A stretch of 64,000 nucleotides of DNA from Morganella morganii H1r (GTDB taxonomy: Bacteria; Pseudomonadota; Gammaproteobacteria; Enterobacterales; Enterobacteriaceae). Under the pieces are notes generated by a model. It saw only the letters and a list, made by a program, of their open reading frames with translations. It was not told the DNA's origin and made no database searches. Made by a program: the position numbers and the translations under genes. The stretch lies in contig NZ_AYMP01000029.1 of NCBI RefSeq assembly GCF_000633515.1, positions 1 through 64,000 on the forward strand. The letters are read 5' to 3'. This document shows, in pieces, positions 56,106 through 64,000 of this stretch (its first letter is position 1; every line of letters begins with the position of its first letter).

Positions 56106-56999
56106 TTAACGGTTCATGTTGATACCGGACGCTTTCTGCTCCAGCATGCGTTTGGCTAAATCGACGATAACAGCGGCGGCTTCCACCGGCGGTGTCCCTG
56201 CGCGGTGAATGTTCGAGATACAGGTACGATCTGCTTCCACGGTACCCGCCACTGTCGGTGAGTACACCGCGTAGCAGGAGAGGCTTTCAGACTGACCCAG
56301 CCCCGGACGTTCGCCCACCAGCAGGATAACCACTTTCGCGCCGAGCATTTCACCGGCCTGGTCTTCAATTTTCACGCGGCCGTAACGGACAAAGAACGGC
56401 GTACCCACTTTCAGACCGGACTGCTCCAGGCCTTTCATCAGCGGAGGCAGAATTTCGTCGTAGTTTGCAGTAATCGCATCGGTGGACAGACCATCAGAGA
56501 TAATGACCTGCACATCCGGCGCCTGCACACACTTGGTTTTCAGCAGTTCGATGGATTCTTTATTCAGAATACGGCCCATATCCGGACGGGTCAGATACTG
56601 GTTTTTGTCTGTGATTTCAGACTGTAACTCCAGCAGGTTCTGTTTTTTCACCCATTCCGCCGGGACTTCTTTCAGTACGGTATCTTTGGATCGCGAGTGG
56701 TCAGCCAGGAAGCGCAGCAGACTCTGGGTGCGCGGACGCACACCGGCACGGCCGGAGCAGACACGGGAACCGGTGCTGTTACGCAGTTCCTGTAACACTT
56801 CCGCACGGTGCGGGTTCTGCACGCCGATCCACTGTTTCGCTTCCGGTGAACCGAGATCCCACTCAACGGATTCAGCGGACGTATTACCCTGATTCAGCAC
56901 AGCCTGCGTTGCCGCAGCAACCGCCTGTACGTTTTCGCCCGTGTGTCCCATCTGAGCCATCACGCTGCGTACGATGTCATTAATTTGTTTTTGATCCAT
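56106..56999 (-). CDS. eutC: Ethanolamine ammonia-lyase small subunit
   Basis: 297 residues (E. coli 295). The N-terminal targeting helix ([18 protein letters not shown]) directs the enzyme into the compartment. [26 protein letters not shown] is in the core, and [23 protein letters not shown] and [17 protein letters not shown] contact cobalamin. With EutB it converts ethanolamine to acetaldehyde and ammonia using adenosylcobalamin. Confidence 0.94.
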   Translation of the reverse strand: MDQKQINDIVRSVMAQMGHTGENVQAVAAATQAVLNQGNTSAESVEWDLGSPEAKQWIGVQNPHRAEVLQELRNSTGSRVCSGRAGVRPRTQSLLRFLADHSRSKDTVLKEVPAEWVKKQNLLELQSEITDKNQYLTRPDMGRILNKESIELLKTKCVQAPDVQVIISDGLSTDAITANYDEILPPLMKGLEQSGLKVGTPFFVRYGRVKIEDQAGEMLGAKVVILLVGERPGLGQSESLSCYAVYSPTVAGTVEADRTCISNIHRAGTPPVEAAAVIVDLAKRMLEQKASGINMNR

Positions 57000-57017
57000 G
57001 GTGATTTACCCCGAAAA

Positions 57018-58379
57018 TCAGAAGAACAGTGACGGATCGCCGGCACGATTGGTAAGATGCCCGTTTTCCATCAGACCCATTTTTTCCAGCCAGGCTTCGA
57101 ATTCCGGCGCAGGGCGCAGGCCGAGTAACTGACGGACAGTCGCGATGTCATGGAACGCAGTGGTCTGGTAGTTGAGCATGATGTCATCACCCAGCGGCAT
57201 ACCGATGATGAAGTTACAGCCCGCAGAGGCCAGCAGGATCATCAGGTTTTCGTTAAGGTTCTGATCCGCATCCGCATGGTTGGTGTAACAGCAGTCACAG
57301 CCCATGGAGATACCGCTCAGTTTGCCCATGAAGTGATCTTCAAGACCGGCGCGGATGATCTGGCGGTCGTTATAGAGATATTCAGGTCCGATAAAGCCGA
57401 CAACGGTGTTCACCATAAACGGATCATAGTGACGTGCCAGGCCGTAGTTACGGGCTTCCATGGTCACCTGGTCAGCACCGTAGTGAGCGCCCGCTGACAG
57501 TGCGGAGCCCTGTCCTGTTTCAAAGTACAGGCAGTTAGGACCAGCGATACGGTTGTATTGCGCACCGACGTGGCGGGCTTCGTCCAGCATTTCCAGCTCA
57601 ACACCGAACTCGCGCAGACCTTTTTCACTGCCGCAGATGCTCTGGAAAATCAGGCCGCCGGGCGCACCGCGTTTGATGGCTTCCATCTGTGTGGTGACGT
57701 GTGCCAGCACACAACCCTGAGTCGGGATATCGTATTTATCAATGATGCCGTAGATAGCATCCAGCACGCGGCTGAGGTTATCCACATCGTCCGTTACCGG
57801 GTTGACACCGATAACCGCATCACCGCAGCCGTAAGAAAGGCCTTCATAAATCTGCGCCACGATACTCTGCACTTCGTCACGGGTATCGTTCGGCTGTAAG
57901 CGGCCGCTGAAGTGACCCGGCAGACCCATGGTGTTATTCGCACGTTTCACGACAGGAATTTTCTTCGCACCGTAAATCAGGTCTGCGTTAGAGCAGATTT
58001 TTGCCACCCCGGCGATGACTTCTGAAGTCAGGCCTTTGCGCAGCAGATTGATGTTATCAAGAGAGGTGGTGTCGCTCAGAACATGCTCACGCAGCTCACC
58101 GATAGTCCAGTTTTTGATCCGGTTATATTCGGTTTCATTGATATCGTCCTGGATCAGACGGGTTACGCAGTCTTCTTCATACGGAACGACAGGGTTGTTG
58201 CGGACATCCGCGATAGTCAGTTCAGACAGCACTTGTTTTGCTGCCACACGTTCCTGTGCGTTACTTGCCGCGACACCCGCCAGGATGTCCCCGGAACGGA
58301 GTTCGTTAGCTTTCGCGAGAACGTCTTTCACGTCCCGGAACTGGTAGGTCTGACCAAACAGCGTGGTTTTCAATTTCAT
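57018..58379 (-). CDS. eutB: Ethanolamine ammonia-lyase large subunit
   Basis: 453 residues, identical in length to E. coli EutB. It is a TIM-barrel catalytic subunit; conserved segments include NTMGLPGHFSGRLQPNDTRD (about 167), CVLAHVTTQMEAIKRGAPGG (about 238), YFETGQGSALSAGAHYGADQ (about 284, includes the catalytic Glu) and GCDCCYTNHADADQN (about 359, with the Asp). It needs adenosylcobalamin and is reactivated by EutA. It lies 11 bp behind eutA. Confidence 0.95.
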   Translation of the reverse strand: MKLKTTLFGQTYQFRDVKDVLAKANELRSGDILAGVAASNAQERVAAKQVLSELTIADVRNNPVVPYEEDCVTRLIQDDINETEYNRIKNWTIGELREHVLSDTTSLDNINLLRKGLTSEVIAGVAKICSNADLIYGAKKIPVVKRANNTMGLPGHFSGRLQPNDTRDEVQSIVAQIYEGLSYGCGDAVIGVNPVTDDVDNLSRVLDAIYGIIDKYDIPTQGCVLAHVTTQMEAIKRGAPGGLIFQSICGSEKGLREFGVELEMLDEARHVGAQYNRIAGPNCLYFETGQGSALSAGAHYGADQVTMEARNYGLARHYDPFMVNTVVGFIGPEYLYNDRQIIRAGLEDHFMGKLSGISMGCDCCYTNHADADQNLNENLMILLASAGCNFIIGMPLGDDIMLNYQTTAFHDIATVRQLLGLRPAPEFEAWLEKMGLMENGHLTNRAGDPSLFF

Positions 58380-58390
58380 ATTACGTTCCC

Positions 58391-59809
58391 TCAGGAAGGA
58401 AATGCGAGTGATTTAACAGTAACAGGGACGACAGAGCCGCTGAATAACGACGTGCCGATGTCGATATAGTCGCCTGTGTGCGTGATAACTTCGTCGATAA
58501 CAGCCAGTTCGCGGCCGTTCATCAGCGGACGCAGCAGCATGCCCAGTGCCTTACCGAAATCCTGTCCCGCGATCACCAGCAGCGGCATGGTGTTCGGGTA
58601 TGTTTTGGTAAAGCGTTCCAGGGCATCGATACAGCTTTGTACCGAAGCGTAGTTAGTCGGCAGTGATTCCGGTAAGGCCAGCGCATACAGATCCTGCTGC
58701 GGATTAAGATCCATCTGCGTCAGGGCACGGCTCCAGGTATTCACCAGATCTTCATCATCCGCGCGGCCCAGCGCCGGATGTACCACCGGAATATTGCGGA
58801 TCGGCAGCGTGATACTGTCCAGCCAGATGGTGCTGCCGGACAGGGATAACGTATGCGCACCGGCGCCGATCACCGTGGCACGGACAGTCTGTGCCGGGGT
58901 CTGCATCGGTAACGCGCTGAAATCCGCATTGCGGTGAATCGCCTGTGCCAGCAGCGGCCCGATATCGCCGAAACGGAAATCATTGCCGCTTTCCGGATTG
59001 CTGTAACACTCCCCGACACCGCCGGACAGTGTGACCGCATAAAAGCTGCTTTCCGCAGGCAGACCGTCTGTCATCAGCAGCTCACGCCCGAGCGGGGTGA
59101 GGTTGCCGCTGATCACTTCATACAGCAACTCACTCATACGGTCGGCAATAGTATTCAGCTGTGCCGGTGTCAGGGACATCGGATCGGTCTGCTCACCAAA
59201 GCAGTCACGGGCGATAAGACGGCCCGGCGCATGCACATAAGTGACACGTCCGCTGCTGTCTGTTTCGAACAGACGGCCGCCGACATTCAGACAGGCGGAA
59301 CTGATCACATGACCGGCTTCAAACAGCACGTAGTTTGCTGTGCCGCCGCCGATATCAATATTCAGTACCCGCGCCATCTTCTGCTCAGAGAGTGTCTGGG
59401 CACCGGATCCGAAACCGGCAATCACCGATTCCAGGTGCGGACCGGCGGTGGCGACCACGAAATCCCCGAGTTTCTGGGATAACGCGACCACTGCCGGACG
59501 TGCATTGCGGGTTTTGGCGGTTTCACCGGTAATGATGATGGCACCGGAGTCGATCGTCGCCGGGTCCATCCCGGCGGCGGCGTACTGCTCCAGCACCAGT
59601 GCCAGCAGCTCTTCCTCACGCAGGTGGCCATCTTTATCCACCGGCGTGAACAGCACCGGGCTCTGCCAGATAATTTTGCGATCCACAAACTCATAACGCG
59701 GCACCTGTGACACCGCCGCGCGGTTTACCAGAGCGAGACGGGAGAAAATCACCTGTGTGGTGGTGGTGCCCACGTCAATACCGACACTTAAGAGTTCGAG
59801 GGTTTTCAT
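58391..59809 (-). CDS. eutA: Ethanolamine ammonia-lyase reactivase EutA
   Basis: 472 residues (E. coli 467). It is a DDR/actin-like ATPase with SVGIDVGTTTTQVIFSRL at the N-terminus, the phosphate-2 loop RVLNIDIGGGTANYVLF (about 146) and VTLSGGVGECYSNP (about 259). It exchanges damaged cobalamin on EutBC for fresh cofactor. The pduS homologue in the same operon could supply reduced corrinoid to this cycle (inference). It starts 2 bp before the end of the gap after eutH. Confidence 0.94.
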   Translation of the reverse strand: MKTLELLSVGIDVGTTTTQVIFSRLALVNRAAVSQVPRYEFVDRKIIWQSPVLFTPVDKDGHLREEELLALVLEQYAAAGMDPATIDSGAIIITGETAKTRNARPAVVALSQKLGDFVVATAGPHLESVIAGFGSGAQTLSEQKMARVLNIDIGGGTANYVLFEAGHVISSACLNVGGRLFETDSSGRVTYVHAPGRLIARDCFGEQTDPMSLTPAQLNTIADRMSELLYEVISGNLTPLGRELLMTDGLPAESSFYAVTLSGGVGECYSNPESGNDFRFGDIGPLLAQAIHRNADFSALPMQTPAQTVRATVIGAGAHTLSLSGSTIWLDSITLPIRNIPVVHPALGRADDEDLVNTWSRALTQMDLNPQQDLYALALPESLPTNYASVQSCIDALERFTKTYPNTMPLLVIAGQDFGKALGMLLRPLMNGRELAVIDEVITHTGDYIDIGTSLFSGSVVPVTVKSLAFPS

Positions 59810-59811
59810 GC

Positions 59812-61077
59812 TTATTTCTCCTCCGCGACACTTTCAGCCGCGTCTTCAGCCGCCGCAGCCGCATCTTCCTGCTCAATATTTTTCGGCATCATCATGATGG
59901 CAACGAAAATCGCAGTGATACCGCCGATAATTTTCCCGGCAATCATCGGGAAGATCATCGGTGCCATGTTGGCGGCCACAAAGCCCAGGTGGTCACCCAG
60001 TGCGAAGGCAGCGGACACGGAGAATGCACAGTTGATGATTTTGCCGCGGGTATCCATTTTCTTCATCATGCCGAACATCGGGATGTTGTTCGCGAGAGTC
60101 GCGATCATACCGCCCGCCGCCATGTTGTTGATTTTCAGCAGGCTGCCGATCTTCATAAAGGATTTTTCAAACCAGCGGGTCAGCAGCAGCACCATCGGGT
60201 ACGCCCCTAACAGCACCGCAGAAATAGAACCGATAACTTCGATGGCGCGCATCACCTGGCCCGGCACATCACCTTCTGTCATAAAAATCGGATCCAGTCC
60301 CGGGATCAGGTTCCAGCCCACCGTGAACTTCGCTACTGCAGCCGCCAGGCCGATAGTGATGATACCGACAAGGATTTTGGCGAAGATCTGGAAGCCGTTG
60401 ATCATTTTCTCAGGAATGAATTTCAGGCCGAGGCATACCAGTGCCGCCACGATGATCACCGGGATCATATTGACCAGCAGCATGGTCATGCTGAAGTCCA
60501 CCACCTGACCGTCAATTTCCACCCCGGAGAATTTCGCCACCAGACCACCGGCAATACAGCCGACCGGAATGGTCACGATACCGGCCAGCACACCGAGAGC
60601 CAGGAAACGGCGATCTTTCTTCTCGATAATGCCCAGCGCAACAGGGATGGAGAACACCATGGTCGCACCCATCATGGATGCCAGCAGCACGCCGGAATAT
60701 AACCACGCTGCCACATCACCGCCTGCCAGCTCTTTCGCGAGGAAGAAGCCGCCCATATCGATAGCCAGAATACTGCCCGCAAACACTGACGGGTTCGCAC
60801 CCAGCATTTCATACACAGGAATAATCACCGGCCCCAGCAGCATGGCGATCACCGGTGCCAGCGCGGTCATACCGACCATTGCCAGACCCAGCGCACCCAT
60901 TGCCATAAAGCCTTCTTCGAACTGTTCACCGGAACCGGCAATGCCTTTCCCGACTTTACCCAGGCCGATTTTACCGAGGATTGCCTCTGAGCCACCGAAC
61001 TGGCTGAAGATACGATCCACGGCTGCTATCAGCATAAAACTCATCATGATGTACATGATGATTTCATTAATGCCCAT
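59812..61077 (-). CDS. eutH: Ethanolamine permease EutH
   Basis: 421 residues (E. coli 408); the extra length is in a loop near residue 40 (IGLGKVGKGIAGSG) and an Ala/Glu-rich tail. It is a polytopic inner-membrane protein with about 10-11 segments: MGINEIIMYIMMSFMLIAAVDRI, FEEGFMAMGALGLAMVGMTALAPV, GFFLAKELAGGDVAAWLYSG and NNIPMFGMMKKMDTRGK. It imports ethanolamine, important at low pH or low substrate. It is 2 bp from eutA. Confidence 0.93.
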   Translation of the reverse strand: MGINEIIMYIMMSFMLIAAVDRIFSQFGGSEAILGKIGLGKVGKGIAGSGEQFEEGFMAMGALGLAMVGMTALAPVIAMLLGPVIIPVYEMLGANPSVFAGSILAIDMGGFFLAKELAGGDVAAWLYSGVLLASMMGATMVFSIPVALGIIEKKDRRFLALGVLAGIVTIPVGCIAGGLVAKFSGVEIDGQVVDFSMTMLLVNMIPVIIVAALVCLGLKFIPEKMINGFQIFAKILVGIITIGLAAAVAKFTVGWNLIPGLDPIFMTEGDVPGQVMRAIEVIGSISAVLLGAYPMVLLLTRWFEKSFMKIGSLLKINNMAAGGMIATLANNIPMFGMMKKMDTRGKIINCAFSVSAAFALGDHLGFVAANMAPMIFPMIAGKIIGGITAIFVAIMMMPKNIEQEDAAAAAEDAAESVAEEK

Positions 61078-61125
61078 ACCCTTCTCCTTCCGTGCCTGTC
61101 GCGCAGGCTGTTCTTATTGATTGAC

Positions 61126-62328
61126 TCAGGCTGACCCGTAAATCGCCGTTATCTGAGCCGCTGTGACCGTGCGCGGATTGGTTTTGATGCAGATATCCTG
61201 CAACGCCGCTTTGGCAAACCCCTCGAAATCCTCACGTTTTCCGCCCAGGGATGGCAGCGTCTGCGCAAGTTCCACGTCACTGATCAGTTGTTCCACGGCC
61301 TCAATGGCCTCCATGTCGGTCATCGGCCGCTGAGTCAGCGCATGACCAATTTCGCTGTACGCCTGTTTGCAGACCAGGCGGTTAAAACGCATTACCTGCG
61401 GCAGCATGACGGCATTCGCCTTGCCGTGCGGAATGTTGTATGCCGCGCCAATCTGATGCGCCATCGCGTGGCACAGCCCCAGACCGGCATTGGAGAACGC
61501 CATCCCGGCCATATAGGAAGCCAGCATCATGTCCTCACGGGCTTTGATATCATGCCCCTGACCGACAGCGATCGGCAGCGCGTGGCTGATCATGGAGATC
61601 GCCCGCAGTGCCAGCGCCTGTGTCAGCGGCGTGACGTTGCTCGCCACATACGCTTCAATCGCATGTGTTAAGGCATCGATACCGGTCATTGCCGTCACAT
61701 GCGGCGGAACACCGAGTGTCAGACAGGCATCAATAATGGCGAGATCAGGCAGTAACTGGCTGTGTGCCAGCACCAGTTTGATATGGTTTTCCGCAGTAAT
61801 AATCACGGAAACATTGGTTGCTTCAGAGCCGGTACCGGCAGTGGTCGGGATAGCGATAAACGGCAGACGCGGATTGAGCGCCGCACCCGGCATCATATCC
61901 GCCAGCGGCAGATCCGGATTGGCAGCCAGCACCGCCACGGCTTTCGCCGCATCCAGCACCGACCCGCCGCCGAGAGCGATAATACCGTCACACTGCACAC
62001 TCAGCAGATGCTCAACGGTACGGAACACATCTTTATCCATCGGCTCGCCCGGCGGGCACGGCCAGATTTCATACGCAATGCCGCTGCGGCTCAGATTGCG
62101 CTCCAGCACATCGGTCAGACCGGCCTGTAACAGCATGCTGTCCACCATAATAAAAACGTGCTTAATTCCGCGCTCCGCGAGCACATCCCCGCTGCGGCCG
62201 ACAGCACCCGGGCCGATTAATGTGGTCGGTGGGACAGAAAACTCACGCACCTGACGGGCATTCACCAAATCAAGCGCCTGATAGATAGCGGACTGAACCT
62301 CAGCCGCGGGTAAACGATTATCCGGCAT
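61126..62328 (-). CDS. eutG: Ethanolamine-utilisation alcohol dehydrogenase EutG
   Basis: 400 residues from the ATG at 62328, inside the last codons of eutJ (11-bp overlap). The start matches the E. coli pattern of an N-terminal targeting helix (VQSAIYQALDLVNAR). It is an iron-type alcohol dehydrogenase with GGGSVLDAAKA (NAD), IPTTAGTGSEATNV, and metal ligands in TGIDALTHAIEAY, GLCHAMAHQIGAAYNIPHGKANAV. It reduces acetaldehyde to ethanol and so recycles NAD+ inside the compartment. Confidence 0.93.
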   Translation of the reverse strand: MPDNRLPAAEVQSAIYQALDLVNARQVREFSVPPTTLIGPGAVGRSGDVLAERGIKHVFIMVDSMLLQAGLTDVLERNLSRSGIAYEIWPCPPGEPMDKDVFRTVEHLLSVQCDGIIALGGGSVLDAAKAVAVLAANPDLPLADMMPGAALNPRLPFIAIPTTAGTGSEATNVSVIITAENHIKLVLAHSQLLPDLAIIDACLTLGVPPHVTAMTGIDALTHAIEAYVASNVTPLTQALALRAISMISHALPIAVGQGHDIKAREDMMLASYMAGMAFSNAGLGLCHAMAHQIGAAYNIPHGKANAVMLPQVMRFNRLVCKQAYSEIGHALTQRPMTDMEAIEAVEQLISDVELAQTLPSLGGKREDFEGFAKAALQDICIKTNPRTVTAAQITAIYGSA

Positions 62329-63163
62329 GACGGTTTTCTCCCTGAGACACACCGCAGACGGCAATCGCCAGCGGCGTCATAAAAATAGAATGCTGTGGCA
62401 GTACCACGGTAAGATGCGGGAAACGTGCCTGAAACAGCGGCTGCACGCCGGGCTGCATACAGGAGCCGCCCGCCAGCCACAGTTCGGTCACGTCCTCACC
62501 GCGAATATGATCGTCGACGATATCCGTCATTTTTTCGTATACCGGACGAATAACCGGCCAGATGCTTTCACCGCGCTCACGCTTCATCTGCTCGGCATCT
62601 TCCAGCTCAATGCGCTGGTTGCCCGCCAGGGTCAGGGAAATATGATGACCGCCGGTGGCTTCGTCGCCGGAGCGGGTCACTTCGCCCTTCTGCACAATCG
62701 CGATCCCGGTGGTACCGCCGCCGATATCCACAACAGCGGCTTTATCCAGCCCCATCATGTCAGCGACCGCAGAAGGTTCATCCAGCACTCTGGCGACCAC
62801 CAGACCGGCGGATTCCAGCACATTCACGGAGATACGCGGGTCTGTTCCCGGCGGGAATGACGTTGCCGCCACCTCAAACCGGAAACCGAACTGTTTTTCC
62901 AGCGCATCCAGATGTTTATTAACGATTTTTACCGCACCGAAGAAATCCCAGACCACACCGTCGCGCACCACATCTGCCCAGTCGAGGCACACCGCGACCG
63001 GCTGTCCTTCCGCATTGACCACCATGGACACCACATCACAGGTACCGAGATCGATCCCCAGCCACAACGGCGCATCTTTGTGATCACCCGCCTGCGGCTG
63101 ATTACAGATTTCCGCTGCCCGCTGTAAGCGCGATGCCAGCCATTCCTGATTGCGTTGAACCAT
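62318..63163 (-). CDS. eutJ: EutJ, Hsp70-like chaperone of the eut operon
   Basis: 281 residues from the ATG at 63163 (GGAGGAACCG upstream, a very strong ribosome site); E. coli EutJ has 278. Actin/Hsp70-type nucleotide motifs are WLGIDLGTCDVVSMVV (about 35), AAVVDIGGGTTGIAIV (about 142) and ELWLAGGSCMQPGVQ (about 232). It lacks the substrate-binding domain of DnaK. It probably aids enzyme folding or compartment assembly. It overlaps eutG by 11 bp. Confidence 0.92.
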   Translation of the reverse strand: MVQRNQEWLASRLQRAAEICNQPQAGDHKDAPLWLGIDLGTCDVVSMVVNAEGQPVAVCLDWADVVRDGVVWDFFGAVKIVNKHLDALEKQFGFRFEVAATSFPPGTDPRISVNVLESAGLVVARVLDEPSAVADMMGLDKAAVVDIGGGTTGIAIVQKGEVTRSGDEATGGHHISLTLAGNQRIELEDAEQMKRERGESIWPVIRPVYEKMTDIVDDHIRGEDVTELWLAGGSCMQPGVQPLFQARFPHLTVVLPQHSIFMTPLAIAVCGVSQGENRHAG

Positions 63164-63261
63164 CGGTTCCTCCGGTTTAAAACATAACGTCAGGGTTAAC
63201 GTGAACAACTCACACTAACCGGGAAAAAAGCGGTGAAGCCCGCAGGCCCCACCGCAGCGGC

Positions 63262-64000
63262 TTACACGATGCGGAATGAATCCACCATGGTGCAGCGGCG
63301 CAGACGGACGAACGTCCGCGCACAGGTCACACCTTCACCGGTCGGTGTGGTGATCGTCATGGTTGTCCAGCCTTCGCCGCCCAGTCCCAGACCGGCAATA
63401 CACGGTCCGTTTTTCACGAAAATACTGGTGTCGATGGCATTCGCCATGCGGTTCAGGTTGCTGATGTTATTGGAATGCATCGCTGCGGTATGGTGGCAGC
63501 CGCCTTCCAGTTTCACCGCCAGGTCAATCGCCTGATCCACATCTTTCACGCGGATGATCGGCAGAACCGGCATCATCAGCTCCGTGACAGCAAACGGATG
63601 TTTGCAGTCAGTTTCTGCGATCAGAAGACGGGTATCCGCCGGGACAGTCATACCGATAGCGGCGGCAATTTTCGCTGCATCACGGCCGACCCAGTCGCGG
63701 CTGACAGTGCCGTGGCCGGTTTCATCAACATTTTTCAGCAGAACCGGGATCAGCTTCTCGCTCTGTTCGCGGGTCAGTAATACCGCGTGATTACGCTGCA
63801 TTTCGGTGATCAGTTTGTCTGCAATGCAGTCAACCGCGATCAGCACTTTTTCATCCGCACAAATGATGTTGTTATCGAATGATGCACCGTGAACAATGGC
63901 TTTCGCCGCGCGCTCGATATCGGCCGTTTCATCGACCACGACCGGCGGGTTACCGGCACCGGCCGCAATCAGACGTTTGTTGGTGTGTTTGCGGGCGGAT
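63262..64000 (-). CDS. eutE: Acetaldehyde dehydrogenase (CoA-acetylating) EutE, partial
   Basis: The C-terminal part, about 245 of the usual 467 residues; the N-terminal half lies beyond the right edge. Visible are NKRLIAAGAGNPPVVVDE, the catalytic Cys in ASFDNNIICADEKVL, GTVSRDWVGRDAAKIAAAIG, the coenzyme region LEGGCHHTAAMHSNN and GLGGEGWTTMTITTPTGEG. It converts acetaldehyde, CoA and NAD+ to acetyl-CoA. It is the upstream neighbour of eutJ in the standard order. The rest of the operon (eutS-eutN) should lie to the right. Confidence 0.94.
   Translation of the reverse strand, partial: SARKHTNKRLIAAGAGNPPVVVDETADIERAAKAIVHGASFDNNIICADEKVLIAVDCIADKLITEMQRNHAVLLTREQSEKLIPVLLKNVDETGHGTVSRDWVGRDAAKIAAAIGMTVPADTRLLIAETDCKHPFAVTELMMPVLPIIRVKDVDQAIDLAVKLEGGCHHTAAMHSNNISNLNRMANAIDTSIFVKNGPCIAGLGLGGEGWTTMTITTPTGEGVTCARTFVRLRRCTMVDSFRIV

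Overview
The window is enterobacterial chromosome of about 50% GC with dense, short-gapped genes. The protein set matches Escherichia coli and Salmonella families at moderate divergence. An anaerobic purine-degradation cluster, an ethanolamine (eut) operon and a class D tetracycline pair with no transposon beside it fit Morganella morganii or a close Morganellaceae relative best. The species call is an inference; no rRNA or other marker lies in the window.

Left edge (1-3.2 kb): a leftward pair, a small lipoprotein translationally coupled to a long secreted or periplasmic coiled-coil protein. The coiled-coil protein is built from near-identical 252-bp (84-residue, 12-heptad) repeats and runs off the edge. 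An AT-rich non-coding stretch of about 0.9 kb follows.

Purine/uric-acid block (4.1-43.8 kb): this is the E. coli xdhABC-ygeVWXYZ-yqeABC-mocA-ygfK-ssnA-ygfM-xdhD-guaD-ghxQ cluster, here broken up by other genes. xdhABC is followed by an inserted HxlR regulator/nfsB pair, then ygeV (a sigma54 activator) divergent from ygeW-dpaL-ygeY-hyuA-yqeA. About 11 unrelated genes follow: a MuiA-like DUF4139 protein, a niaP-type niacin transporter, kptA, frmAB, tetA/tetR class D, a YbdG-type channel, an orphan HlyC-like acyltransferase with a lipoprotein, and mntH. Then come yqeB, yqeC, mocA and the ygfK-ghxQ operon. Near-consensus sigma54 promoters lie before xdhA, ygeW and ygfK. A shared TTATCA-N3-TGATA palindrome lies about 190-205 bp upstream of the ygeW and ygfK promoters. 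This suggests one YgeV regulon rebuilt as three operons.

43.8-51.7 kb: a divergent locus of an NAD-kinase-fold protein and an SPFH protein opposite an NrtR-type Nudix regulator, with tandem TAGTGTC/TGACA operators between them. Next is a leftward TonB receptor, thioredoxin-like ferredoxin and periplasmic binding protein operon behind a Zur-box-like palindrome, then ansB (periplasmic asparaginase).

51.9-64 kb: the distal part of a leftward eut operon, eutE (cut by the edge)-eutJ-G-H-A-B-C-L-K, then homologues of PduS and PduT, then eutR. PduS (a flavin/Fe-S corrin reductase) and PduT (a shell protein with an Fe-S site) belong to propanediol microcompartments. Their place between eutK and eutR suggests an ethanolamine compartment with its own electron-transfer and cobalamin-reduction module. 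This is the most unusual arrangement in the window.
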